Source: JAMXLO01 sp963819855 (GTDB taxonomy: Bacteria > Pseudomonadota > Alphaproteobacteria > Acetobacterales > Acetobacteraceae). Taken from it: 64,000 bases of DNA. This document shows positions 43,298 through 52,329 of the stretch, in pieces. Both the position numbers and the translations under genes were made by a program. The stretch's first letter is position 1. The number at the start of each line of letters is the position of its first letter. The notes beneath the pieces are model-generated. The model was given only the letters and a program-made list of their open reading frames with translations, was not told the origin of the DNA and searched no databases. The DNA lies in assembly GCA_963819855.1 (NCBI GenBank), contig CAWFYC010000037.1:186001-250000 (forward strand), read 5' to 3'.

Positions 43298-45388
43298 ATG
43301 ATGCGGCGGCTCCTGCAGACTGTCCTCATGGGGTTGCTGCTGGGCGCCTTTGGTGCGAGGGCCGAGGAGCCGGCCCGTCCTGTACCCACCGACGGACAGT
43401 GCCCCGCCGCGGCAGACGAGCATTGGACACCCCAGGAGAAATTCGTCTGGAGCCGAGTCTGCGTTGGTCAGACCGCCGATTTCAACACGGCGCCGGAATA
43501 CGGCGGCGACCTGGATCCCAAACAGGCGCAAGCACTACCGGATAGCCGTATCCTCAGCTCGGCCTTTATCGAGACCATCCTGCTGGCGGACAAGTACCGT
43601 CGTGCGCTCACGCGAAATGGTGTGCGTATCGTCGGAGCCCGCTTCAGGGAGCCGCTCGATCTCCGGCACGCCGAGCTGGCGCACGAGCTCTGGCTCGATC
43701 ACAGCCTGCTCGAGCAAGGCGCCAACTTCGCTGGCGTGCGGTCGACCAGTCGAATCACGCTCGACGGAACACGTGTCAAAGGAGTGCTCAACTTCACAGA
43801 CGCCCGGATCGACGGAGATATATCCCTTGGGAAATCTGAACTGGCCGACCTTAATATGTTCGAGGCTCATATCGGGAGCGGCCTCAGCTTGAGTGAAGCC
43901 AGATCCGGTGGCCATCTCTTCCTTGATCTGCTCCACGTCGCCGGCAATCTCGATATGAGCGCCACGGAATTCAGTGATATGAGGCTGTTCGGAGCAGAAA
44001 TCGCCGGCTCGCTCATGCTGTTCTCCACGAAATCCTCTGGCCCGCTCAGCCTGATCGGTGGCGAGATTTTCGGCCATGTCTTAGGCGATCAGGGTCAATT
44101 TGCCGACCTGACCGTTGCTGGCACACATATCCACGGACAATTCGGGCTGCCTCGATCGAAGATCGGCGGGACGCTGGACATGGCCGGGGTCCGGATCGAC
44201 GGAAACCTGGCGTTGAACAGTCAATCGGACTTCAACCATGTGCGTCTGGTCAATGCGCAACTGCAAGGCAACGTAGGCATCGACACCGCGAAGGTGCATG
44301 GACTGCTCGACATGACGAACGCCCAGATCGACGGCAGTCTTGACATGAGCGGTGCGGAGTTTGCCGAAGTCAACCTCATCGACGCTCATGTTGCAGGCTT
44401 CGTGACACTGATCGGATCGAAAGCAAGCGGCCTCCTCAACTTTGCCGACGCCCGGATCGACGGAAATCTTGCGATGCGCGACAAGGCTGAGTTCACCGAA
44501 ATCAATCTCCTGAATGCCCGCATCGGTGGAGTGCTGAACCTGCGAGAGTCGAAGGTCGCAGGAATGCTGAACCTCGAGTCGATCGAGGTGCATGGCGACG
44601 CCTTTCTCAGCGGCGGCGCCGAGTTCTCCGGCCCGGTCAACCTGATCTTCAGCAGCCTCGGCGAACTGGAACTGGCAAGCGGAACATTCCGCGACACCGT
44701 GGATATCACAGGAGCGCAGATTCGCAGCGACCTCGTGCTTGGTCCATTGCCGGCACACTGGACCGGCAAATCGGCACTGATCCTGCACAACGCCAGGGCC
44801 AACGCCATTCAGGATACCAATGATGCCTGGCCGGCGAAGCTCGATCTCACTGGCTTCACCTATCGCAGCCTGGGCGGCGTTCACCCTGACGAGCACGACC
44901 GCATGGCGGACCGCCCGGTGAGATGGTTCAGGCGATGGCTCGCCAAGGAACAGTACTCACCGCAGCCATACGTACAGCTCGCCGCAGTGCTGCGCGACGC
45001 GGGAAGACCGGACGCCGCCGACGACATCCTCTACGCCGGCAAGCAGCGCGAACGCCGGGAGGCGACGTGGCCGCAGCGTGTGTGGCTGACCGCGCTCGAT
45101 TGGTCCGTTGGCTACGGCTATCACGTCGAGCGCGCGCTGTTCTGGGTCGTGGGCTTCATCCTCGCCGGCGTCGTCGTGCTGCGGGTGTCGGGCGAGGGCC
45201 GCCGCCACGGCATGCCGTTCGGCTTTGCCTACAGCTTCGATCTGCTGTTGCCGATCATCCGCCTGCGCGAGATGCACTATACGATCGAACTGGCCGGCTG
45301 GCCGCGCTACTACTTTTACGTCCACAAGATTATGGGCTATGTGCTGGCGTCATTCCTCGTGGTCGGCGTGTCCGGACTGGTGAAATAG
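43298..45388 (+). CDS. Secreted beta-solenoid protein with C-terminal membrane anchor
   Basis: The 696-residue protein starts with a signal peptide (LLQTVLMGLLLGAFGARAEE). Between about residues 120 and 510 it carries a repeat of 43-44 residues (each two rungs of about 22), for example GSLDMSGAEFAEVNLIDAHV and GNLAMRDKAEFTEINLLNAR, with G-x-L-x-[LM] and A-[RHQ]-[IV]-[DA]-G steps, which suggests a right-handed beta-helix like pentapeptide proteins. A helical linker (AAVLRDAGRPDAADDIL) and two membrane segments (ALFWVVGFILAGVVVLRV and MGYVLASFLVVGVSGLV) end it. It may be anchored with the solenoid outside the cytoplasm. No enzyme motif was seen. Confidence 0.75.
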   Translation: MMRRLLQTVLMGLLLGAFGARAEEPARPVPTDGQCPAAADEHWTPQEKFVWSRVCVGQTADFNTAPEYGGDLDPKQAQALPDSRILSSAFIETILLADKYRRALTRNGVRIVGARFREPLDLRHAELAHELWLDHSLLEQGANFAGVRSTSRITLDGTRVKGVLNFTDARIDGDISLGKSELADLNMFEAHIGSGLSLSEARSGGHLFLDLLHVAGNLDMSATEFSDMRLFGAEIAGSLMLFSTKSSGPLSLIGGEIFGHVLGDQGQFADLTVAGTHIHGQFGLPRSKIGGTLDMAGVRIDGNLALNSQSDFNHVRLVNAQLQGNVGIDTAKVHGLLDMTNAQIDGSLDMSGAEFAEVNLIDAHVAGFVTLIGSKASGLLNFADARIDGNLAMRDKAEFTEINLLNARIGGVLNLRESKVAGMLNLESIEVHGDAFLSGGAEFSGPVNLIFSSLGELELASGTFRDTVDITGAQIRSDLVLGPLPAHWTGKSALILHNARANAIQDTNDAWPAKLDLTGFTYRSLGGVHPDEHDRMADRPVRWFRRWLAKEQYSPQPYVQLAAVLRDAGRPDAADDILYAGKQRERREATWPQRVWLTALDWSVGYGYHVERALFWVVGFILAGVVVLRVSGEGRRHGMPFGFAYSFDLLLPIIRLREMHYTIELAGWPRYYFYVHKIMGYVLASFLVVGVSGLVK

Positions 45389-45399
45389 GTCAGCGACAC

Positions 45400-46324
45400 A
45401 TGACAGGGAACCAACTGCCGCGCGCCGCCGATGCCGCACACATCACCGAGGCGCTTCGCCGTTCGAACCTGCCTGGTGATAGGCGGGTGCGCGAGGTCGT
45501 GGTGGAGAGTTCGCGCGCAACCATACTGTCACGGATTATTCGACTTCGGCTGATATATGACCGCCCCGCCGCCGATATGCCGACCTCCCTCATTCTGAAG
45601 ACCGGCCTGCCCGAGCGCATCCGCAGCGGATGGAAAGCCGGCCAGCAGGAAGTCGCATTCTACAGCAACGTCGCCGCCGCAATGGAACAGCCTCTGGTTC
45701 CACGCTGTTATGACGCACACTGGGACGCGGCCACCAATGACTGGCATCTGCTGCTGGAAGACCTCACCGACACCCACGCCACCCCCACGGTGTGGCCGTT
45801 GCCACCCACGACGAAGCAGTGCGAAGCCATCGTGGAAACATTGGCACGCTTCCATGCTGCCTGGTGGGACGATCCGCGTCTGAGCAGCTCGATCGGTACC
45901 TGGCGCGACGCGGCCGCCAACGAACGCCTCCTGCACGACCTGACGACACACTTCACGCGCTTCGCCGAACGCCTCGGCGATGCTCTGCCGCGCGAACGGC
46001 GAATGCTGTACCAGCGGTTGCTCGCTGCGTTCCCTCGTCGCAAGCGACCTCGCCTATATGATGGCACTGCACTGGTATCCCGATCGCCGGCAACGATTGG
46101 AACGCACGCTGCTCGATCGCTACCACGCAGTACTGATCGCACATGGCGTGCGCGGCTATGACCGCCAGGCATTGGACCACGACTATCGCTGGGCCGTGCT
46201 GTTGCAGATCGCGACACCGGTGTGGCAGGCGGCGTTCGACATTCCGCCCGTCATCTGGTGGAACCACATGGAACGCATCATGCTCGCGGTGGAGGACCTC
46301 GGCTGCCGCGATCTGCTGACATGA
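45400..46324 (+). pseudogene. Aminoglycoside phosphotransferase-like kinase lacking its catalytic loop
   Basis: The first part (to about 46035) is a kinase N-lobe plus hinge: SLILKTGLPERIRSG, EVAFYSNVAAAM, NDWHLLLEDLTDTH, and ARFHAAWWDD. The last part (from about 46047, another frame) is the C-lobe: SDLAYMMALHWYPDRRQRLE...DYRWAVLLQIATPVWQAAF. Between them the catalytic H-G-D-x(4)-N loop and the metal-binding D are absent, which implies a loss of roughly 40 codons plus a frame change. The resulting gene cannot encode an active kinase. It ends with ATGA overlap onto the HAD gene. Confidence 0.8.
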
Positions 46325-46950
46325 ACCGACGCTACGATGCCGTGCTGTTCGACCTGCTGACCGCGCTGCTGGATAGCTGGTCGCTGTGGAACGCCGTCGC
46401 CGGCAGCGAGCAGGCCGGCCGTAGCTGGCGTGCGGCATACCTTGCGATCACCTATCGGACCGGCCGCTACCGGCGATACGAGGACCTTGTCGCCGATGCC
46501 GCCGAGTCGGTCGGCCTGCCGCGTCAACTCGCCGACGAACTCGCGGCGCGCTACGGCGATATCGAACCCTGGCCCGAAGCCGGCCACGCTCTGGGCGCGC
46601 TGCATGAGGCTGGCGTGCCGCTTGCGGTGGTCACCAATTGCTCTGAATCACTCGGACACCTGGCGGCCAGCCGGGTCCCGGTTCCGTTCAGCGTGATCGT
46701 CACCGCCGAGCGCGCAGGTTTCTACAAGCCCGATCCACGCCCGTATCAGCTCGCGCTGGAGGAACTCGGCTTGACGCCGGAACGCTGTCTGTTCGTGGCG
46801 GGCTCCGCCTATGATCTGTTTGGCACCGCGCGCGTCGGGCTACCAACATGGTGGCACGATCGCATCGGCATGACGGTGCCGCCAGATGCGCCCGCGCCGA
46901 TCGCACATCACCGCTCACTGACGCCACTCGTGGCGCACGTGCTGCTGTAG
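46321..46950 (+). CDS. HAD superfamily hydrolase
   Basis: The 209-residue protein starts RRYDAVLFDLLTALLDSW with the nucleophile Asp11, has the LAVVTNCSES motif II, ERAGFYKPDPRPYQLAL with the lysine, and CLFVAGSAYDLFGTARVG with the motif IV acid. It is a haloacid-dehalogenase-type phosphatase of unknown substrate. It is coupled to the phosphotransferase relic through ATGA, so the two were probably once a functional unit. Confidence 0.88.
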   Translation: MNRRYDAVLFDLLTALLDSWSLWNAVAGSEQAGRSWRAAYLAITYRTGRYRRYEDLVADAAESVGLPRQLADELAARYGDIEPWPEAGHALGALHEAGVPLAVVTNCSESLGHLAASRVPVPFSVIVTAERAGFYKPDPRPYQLALEELGLTPERCLFVAGSAYDLFGTARVGLPTWWHDRIGMTVPPDAPAPIAHHRSLTPLVAHVLL

Positions 46951-46953
46951 TTC

Positions 46954-47029
46954 ATGAAACCACGGATGCACACGGATGCACACGGATGCGGCGTCATCCG
47001 TGTTCATCCGTGTGCATCCGTGGTTTCAT
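46954..47029. repeat. 35-bp-arm hairpin of CACGGATG units before lpxB
   Basis: The left arm (46954-46988, ATGAAACCACGGATGCACAC and on) is mirrored by the right arm (46995-47029) with one mismatch and a 6-base loop. Each arm holds three copies of ACGGATG in tandem. The hairpin ends 9 bp before the lpxB ATG and so occupies where a ribosome binding site would lie. It may end the HAD transcript or control lpxB translation. Confidence 0.75.
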
Positions 47030-47038
47030 AAACATGCT

Positions 47039-48172
47039 ATGCCGTTGATCTATCTGGTCGCCGGCGAGGCGAGCGGCGACACGCTGGGTGCTCGCCTGAT
47101 GACGGCGCTCCGCACCCGCCGGCCGGACCTGGGCTTCGCCGGCATCGGCGGCGAGCAGATGGCCCGGCACGGTCTCACCAGCCTGTTCCCAATGCGTGAC
47201 CTCGCCCTGATGGGCCTGCTGGAAGTGCTGCCGCGCCTCTACCACTTGCGGCGCCGGCTGCAGCAGACGGTTGCCGATATCGCAGCGCGGAAACCAGACG
47301 CAGTGGTGACAATCGACAGCCCCGGCTTCACGCTGCGGCTGTTGAAGGCAATCCAACCTCTCGGCGTGAAGCGTGTGCATTATGTCGCCCCCCAGGTCTG
47401 GGCGTGGCGTGAAAGTCGCGTGCGGCACTATCACGGACTGTGGGATCAGTTGCTCTGCCTGCTGCCGTTCGAACCATCGTTCTTCGCCCGTCACGGTCTG
47501 CCCGCGACCTTTGTCGGCCATCCAGTGCTGGAGAGCGGCGCCGACCACGGTGACGCGGTGCGGTTCCGCGCGATCCACGGCATCGATCCGTCCACGCGCG
47601 TGCTGACGCTGATGCCGGGCAGCCGACGCACCGAAGTGGCGCGGCTGCTGCCAATCCTCGGCGCGACGTTGCAGCGATTGCAGGACGTCATGCCGGTGGT
47701 GCCGCTGGCCGGACCGGTGGCGGAGACGGTGCGGGCGGGCACACGCGATTGGCAACGACAGCCGGTGCTGGTGACGGAGTTGCAGGACAAGCACGACGCG
47801 TTCGCCGCCTCCGCCGCCGCGCTCACCAAGTCCGGCACATCGACAGTGGAACTGGCGATGGCAAACGTGCCGATGGTGGTGACCTATCGCGTCAATCCGC
47901 TCACTGCGGCGATCGCACGGCGGTTGCTCACGGTGCGCTATGGCGCGCTGGTCAACCTGTTGGCAGGGCGGGAGGTTATACCGGAACTGATCCAGCAGGC
48001 GTGCACACCGGATCGTTTGGCGGCGGCGGTACGCACGCTGCTGGACGATCCCGCTGCGGCAGCGGCGCAGCGCACTGCCTGTCACGACGTGCTGACGTCG
48101 CTGCACCCACCCGCCGGTACGCCTTCAGCCGCCGCCGCCGCCGTGGTTCTCGACCTGCTCGATCAGCCCTGA
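47039..48172 (+). CDS. lpxB: Lipid-A-disaccharide synthase
   Basis: The 377-residue protein joins UDP-2,3-diacylglucosamine and lipid X in lipid A synthesis at the inner membrane. Motifs include IYLVAGEASGDTLGA, LMGLLEVLP, DSPGFTLRLLKAI, HYVAPQVWAWRESR, LCLLPFEPSFFARHGL, GHPVLE, LMPGSRRTEV and ALTKSGTSTVELA. The ATG at 47039 has almost no Shine-Dalgarno because of the preceding hairpin. Its 3' end overlaps a convergent Gfo/Idh gene by 48 bp. Confidence 0.95.
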   Translation: MPLIYLVAGEASGDTLGARLMTALRTRRPDLGFAGIGGEQMARHGLTSLFPMRDLALMGLLEVLPRLYHLRRRLQQTVADIAARKPDAVVTIDSPGFTLRLLKAIQPLGVKRVHYVAPQVWAWRESRVRHYHGLWDQLLCLLPFEPSFFARHGLPATFVGHPVLESGADHGDAVRFRAIHGIDPSTRVLTLMPGSRRTEVARLLPILGATLQRLQDVMPVVPLAGPVAETVRAGTRDWQRQPVLVTELQDKHDAFAASAAALTKSGTSTVELAMANVPMVVTYRVNPLTAAIARRLLTVRYGALVNLLAGREVIPELIQQACTPDRLAAAVRTLLDDPAAAAAQRTACHDVLTSLHPPAGTPSAAAAAVVLDLLDQP

Positions 48173-49126
48173 CGCCACCATCCGCGCGCGCGCGGCGGCA
48201 ATGCCGTCGGTCACCATCAGCGCCGCCGCCAATGCGCGCCGCCCGGCGGAGGCATCCACCAGCACCGGCGCGCCGTCCAGCACCGAGGCGACGAACGCGG
48301 CATGTTCTGCGGCCAGCGAATCATGGTCGTGCCACGACGCCTCCTCGATGCCGAAGTCAGCAACGCCCGGCACCGGCTTGCCCCGCCCGCGTGCGATCAC
48401 CGTCAGGCGCCGGTTGGCGAAGTCGACCGCCAGGTAGCCGTCCTGCGCGAACACCCGCATGCGCCGCTCGGTGCGCATGGCGACACGCGAGGCAGTGATG
48501 GTTGCCACCGCGCCATTGACGAAGCGGATGCGCGCATTGGCCATATCGGCATGCTCGCTGGCCACCGCGGCGCCGACCGCATCGACGCTCTCGATTTCGC
48601 TCGCCACCAGCGACAGGATCAGATCGAGGTCGTGAATCATCAGGTCGAGGATCACCGACACGTCGGTGCCGCGTTGTTTGAACGGCGCGATGCGCGTCGC
48701 CTCGATATAGAGTGGTACACCGAGCCTTCCCTCCATAGCGGCGAAGGCGGCGGAAAAGCGTTCCAGATGGCCGACCTGCAACACGAGATTGCGCGCGGAC
48801 GCCACCTCCGCAAGTTCGTCGGCCTGCGCGAGAGTGGCGGCGATCGGCTTTTCTACCAGCACATGCTTTCCCGCCCGCAATGCCTCCACCGCCAGCGCAT
48901 GATGCGCCTCGGCAGGCGCTGCGATCACCAGTGCGTCGCTGGCTGCGAGCAGCATGGGAAAGTCCATTGCGGGCGCGCCGGCTTCCCAGCCCACCGTTCC
49001 AGCGCGTTCGGCGTTGGCGTCGAACACGCCCGCCAGCGCGGCGCGCTCCGCAGCCGCGACCTTCAGCGCGTGGTAGCGGCCGAAATGGCCGACGCCGGCA
49101 ATGCCGATGCGAAGCGGAACAGGCAT
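48125..49126 (-). CDS. Gfo/Idh/MocA family oxidoreductase (lpx-linked)
   Basis: The 333-residue protein has the Rossmann motif GIAGVGHFGRYHALK, the intact EKP (VLVEKPIAATL) and the H-D in DLMIHDLDLIL. In related alphaproteobacteria a Gfo/Idh gene of this type lies in the lpx region beside lpxB. Here it is on the opposite strand, and its last 16 or so codons overlap lpxB. The substrate is unknown; a nucleotide-sugar role is possible from context. Confidence 0.85.
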   Translation of the reverse strand: MPVPLRIGIAGVGHFGRYHALKVAAAERAALAGVFDANAERAGTVGWEAGAPAMDFPMLLAASDALVIAAPAEAHHALAVEALRAGKHVLVEKPIAATLAQADELAEVASARNLVLQVGHLERFSAAFAAMEGRLGVPLYIEATRIAPFKQRGTDVSVILDLMIHDLDLILSLVASEIESVDAVGAAVASEHADMANARIRFVNGAVATITASRVAMRTERRMRVFAQDGYLAVDFANRRLTVIARGRGKPVPGVADFGIEEASWHDHDSLAAEHAAFVASVLDGAPVLVDASAGRRALAAALMVTDGIAAARARMVASGLIEQVENHGGGGG

Positions 49127-49144
49127 GTGGGTGGTTTGTCCGTT

Positions 49145-50314
49145 CTACGCCGCCAGCTCGCGCATGATCGTGTATAGATCGCGCTTCGCCTCGAAGCCGA
49201 TCCCCGGCAGGTCAGGAAGCGTCACGATGCCGTTCTCCACCCGCGTGCCGTCGGGAAATCCGCCATAGGGCTGGAACACGTCGGGATAACTCTCGTTGCC
49301 GCCAAGTCCCAGCCCGGCTGCGATAGCCAGCGACATCTGATGCCCGCCATGCGGAATGCAGCGCCGCCACGACCAGCCGGCATCCTTCAGCATCGCCAGC
49401 GTCCGCTGGTATTCGCACAGCCCATAGGACAGCGCGCAATCGAACTGCAGCCAGTCGCGGTCGGGTCGCATGCCGCCGTAGCGGATCAGGTTGCGCGCAT
49501 CCTGATGACTGAACAGGTTTTCCCCGGTCGCCATCGGTCCCGGATAGAATTCCGCCAGCGCCGCCTGCAACTGGTAGTCCAGCGGATCGCCCGGCTCCTC
49601 GTACCAGAACAGCGGATACGCGCGCAGCATGTTCGCATAGCCGATCGCGGTGGCGAGGTCGAAGCGGCCGTTGGCATCCACCGCAAGCCGCGCGTCGCCG
49701 CCGATCTCATGCAGCACCGCCTCGATGCGGCGGCGATCCTGATCGATGCTGTCGCCGCCGATCTTCATCTTCACCACGGTATAGCCGCGATCGAGATAGC
49801 TGCGCATTTCGGCACACAGCGCCGCATCATCCTTTCCCGGGTAGTAGTAGCCGCCCGCGGCATAGACGAACACGCGCGGATCGGCCGCGATCCCATGCCG
49901 CTCGGCCAGCAGGCGGAACAACGGCCGGCCGGCGAGCTTCGCCACCGCGTCCCACACCGCCATGTCGATCGTGCCGACCGCCACCGAGCGGTCGCCGTGG
50001 CCACCGGGCTTCTCGTTCGTCATCATGCAGGACCAGACCCGGTCCGGATCCAGATTCTCGCCGGTCGCATCGAGCAGCGACCGCGGGTCGGCCTCGAGGA
50101 TGCGCGGGGCGAAGCGTTCGCGGATCAGTCCGCCCTGGCCATAGCGACCATTCGAGTTGAAGCCGTAGCCGATCACACGGCGGCCATCGCGCTCGACGTT
50201 GGTCACGACCGCGACCAGGCTCGAGGTCATCTTCGAGAAGTCGATATAGGCATTCCGGATCGGCGAACTGATCGGTTGCGTGATCTCGCGCACATCGACA
50301 ATGCGTAACGGCAT
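49145..50314 (-). CDS. tarD: D(-)-tartrate dehydratase (enolase superfamily)
   Basis: The 389-residue protein closely follows, from memory, the Bradyrhizobium D-tartrate dehydratase: VDVREITQPISSPIRNAYIDF, NSNGRYGQGGLIRERFAPRI, GTIDMAVWDAVAKLAGRPLF, the catalytic K-x-K (VVKMKIGG), metal ligands in VDANGRFD, WYEEPGD and ATGENLFSHQDA, and CIPHGGHQMSL with the catalytic His. It would turn D-tartrate into oxaloacetate. The start at 50314 matches the conserved N-terminus. It stands alone, upstream of the Gfo/Idh gene on the same strand. Confidence 0.92.
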   Translation of the reverse strand: MPLRIVDVREITQPISSPIRNAYIDFSKMTSSLVAVVTNVERDGRRVIGYGFNSNGRYGQGGLIRERFAPRILEADPRSLLDATGENLDPDRVWSCMMTNEKPGGHGDRSVAVGTIDMAVWDAVAKLAGRPLFRLLAERHGIAADPRVFVYAAGGYYYPGKDDAALCAEMRSYLDRGYTVVKMKIGGDSIDQDRRRIEAVLHEIGGDARLAVDANGRFDLATAIGYANMLRAYPLFWYEEPGDPLDYQLQAALAEFYPGPMATGENLFSHQDARNLIRYGGMRPDRDWLQFDCALSYGLCEYQRTLAMLKDAGWSWRRCIPHGGHQMSLAIAAGLGLGGNESYPDVFQPYGGFPDGTRVENGIVTLPDLPGIGFEAKRDLYTIMRELAA

Positions 50315-50394
50315 CTGACCGTGATCCTCCTGTCCGCGTGCCGCAGATGCACCACCCGACCGGACATGGCAAGATCGTCGCCGGTTGCCTAGGA

Positions 50395-52329
50395 CTAGTC
50401 GCGCTCCCATGGCTTGGTGCGGCGGGGAGAACCGAGAGCGTAGTTGCCTTGGGCCAGCGAAAAGTTTGGGCTGTAGAACGGATCCGCATCCAGAACCGTG
50501 CTCCAGCGCCGGCGCATGAAGGCGACCTCGCGCTGGAAGCGCGGGAACGCCTCATCGGTCGTATCCGGCCCGCGCGTAGCCAATTCCAGATGATACAACT
50601 CCGCAAACGGCGTCCATACGATCCGAAAACCGCGCTCGCGCAGGCGCAGGCACAAGTCCACATCGTTGAAGGCGACCGGCAGGTTGGCCTCGTCGAGGCC
50701 GCCGACCGACAGATAAACCGATCGACGCACCGCTAGACAGGCGCCGGTCACCGCCGAAACGTCGCGACTGAGACCGAGCCGGCCGAAATAACCTTGGTCA
50801 TCGCGAGCGGCGTTGGGCTGGAGATGAGCACCAACTCCTTCCACGGCACCGGCACCGAGCACGATACCGCCATGCTGGAGCCTGTCGTCGGCGTACCACA
50901 GTTTTGCGCCCACCGCCCCGACGTCTGGCTGCACCACGAGTGCAATCATCTCGGTCAACCAGTGGCGTTCGATCACATCGACGTCGTTGTTGACAAGTAC
51001 CAGGATGTCACCGCGAGCGACATTGACCGCGCGGTTGTTCAGCGCCGAGTAATTGAACGGTCCGGGACTTGCAATGACGCGGACCCGTGGATCCGCGGCA
51101 AGGTGGGCGAACAATGCATGCGTCTCCGGTTCCGTGCTGTCGTTGTCCACAATCAGCAGTTCGATAGGCCGATAGTCGGTGCGCCGCAGCAGACCGTCCA
51201 CGCAGCGGGCAAGCAGTTCGGCCCGGTCCCGGGTCGGGACGATCAGCGAAACCAGCGGCGCGGGATCGGGCAGCGGCCGGATCACGCGCGTGAATGCCGG
51301 CATGGCCGGATGCGGCACAACCTCGGCTCCGCGCTCGCCGACCCGATCCAGATGCTCGGCGATAGCGCGCCGCGCCGCAGCCGTGCACTGCGCCAGTCGG
51401 GTTTGCGAAAAGGTATCGACGGCCAGCCCGTGACGCCAGTGATACAGAATGGCGGGAATGTGCCGTATGCGCTCGGGAGTGGTCTGCTCCGAAACACGCA
51501 GCGCAAGGTCGTAGTCCTGGCTACCTTCGAAACCAATGCGAAACCCACCCAGCCTTTCCAACAGCGAGCGGCGATAGACACCGAGGTGGCTGACCATGTT
51601 CTGTCCGAGCATCAACTCGGCGCTCCAGTCGGTCTTGAAGTGCGGGTCGAAGCGGTGGCCGCGGCGGTCAACCTTGTCCTCGTCCGAGAAGACCAGGTCG
51701 GCATCGCCGTGCGCATCCAGTTCGACCGCCACCTCGTACAGCGCATGCTCCGGGAGCAGATCGTCGTGATCCATCAGTGCCACGAACTCGCCTTGCGCCA
51801 GCGACAGCGCCGAGTTGGATGCGGCACTGATATTGCCGTTCGACGCCCGCCGGATCACCTTGATTCGCGGCTCCTTGGCAGCGGCCGCCGACAGCACCCG
51901 GGCAACGTGCGGCGCGGTCGAGGCATCGTCAGCGATGCACAACTCCCAGCGGGGATAAAGCTGCGCCTGTACCGAGGCGATGGCCTGGCGCAGCACGGCC
52001 TCCTCGGGGTTGTACACCGGCATGATCACGGAGATCAGCGGCGTTCGCGACAGGCGCGCGACATGCTGGCGGATCGCTGCACGATCCGACTCTCGCAGCG
52101 TGTCATAGCGCGCGATCCAGGCGTCATAGTCGATCGTGGTCGGAATGGTCAGCCAGCTCGCGACCGTCGGTGCCAACCCGGGCGCCAAACGACGCAATTG
52201 ACGGCGAACCGCGGGATAAGGTTGCAGGGATCGACGCAGCCGATGCACCGCCCAACGCAGCAGCGAAGACGCATGAGCCGTTAGCTGCCGCGTCGCCGGC
52301 ACCGTTATGTCCGATCGTTCAGGTGGCAT
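50395..52329 (-). CDS. Two-domain family 2 glycosyltransferase
   Basis: The 644-residue protein contains two GT-A domains. The first (about residues 95-330) has PLISVIMPVYNPEE, CIADDAST and ALMDHDDLLPEHAL with the D-x-D motif. The second (about 360-600) has PLVSLIVPTRDRAELLARCV, LIVDNDSTEPET, VLVNNDVDVIERHWL, and VAFNDVDLCLRLRERGF. Proteins of this build make O-antigen or exopolysaccharide. There is no signal peptide or membrane segment. It overlaps the last codons of the ABC ATPase gene by 25 bp, which may be accidental. Confidence 0.87.
   Translation of the reverse strand: MPPERSDITVPATRQLTAHASSLLRWAVHRLRRSLQPYPAVRRQLRRLAPGLAPTVASWLTIPTTIDYDAWIARYDTLRESDRAAIRQHVARLSRTPLISVIMPVYNPEEAVLRQAIASVQAQLYPRWELCIADDASTAPHVARVLSAAAAKEPRIKVIRRASNGNISAASNSALSLAQGEFVALMDHDDLLPEHALYEVAVELDAHGDADLVFSDEDKVDRRGHRFDPHFKTDWSAELMLGQNMVSHLGVYRRSLLERLGGFRIGFEGSQDYDLALRVSEQTTPERIRHIPAILYHWRHGLAVDTFSQTRLAQCTAAARRAIAEHLDRVGERGAEVVPHPAMPAFTRVIRPLPDPAPLVSLIVPTRDRAELLARCVDGLLRRTDYRPIELLIVDNDSTEPETHALFAHLAADPRVRVIASPGPFNYSALNNRAVNVARGDILVLVNNDVDVIERHWLTEMIALVVQPDVGAVGAKLWYADDRLQHGGIVLGAGAVEGVGAHLQPNAARDDQGYFGRLGLSRDVSAVTGACLAVRRSVYLSVGGLDEANLPVAFNDVDLCLRLRERGFRIVWTPFAELYHLELATRGPDTTDEAFPRFQREVAFMRRRWSTVLDADPFYSPNFSLAQGNYALGSPRRTKPWERD

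Noticed and set aside
46954..47029. CRISPR-like array from repeated CACGGATG units
   Set aside because: The units are 7-10 bp, tandem without spacers and arranged as an inverted repeat. There are no cas genes.
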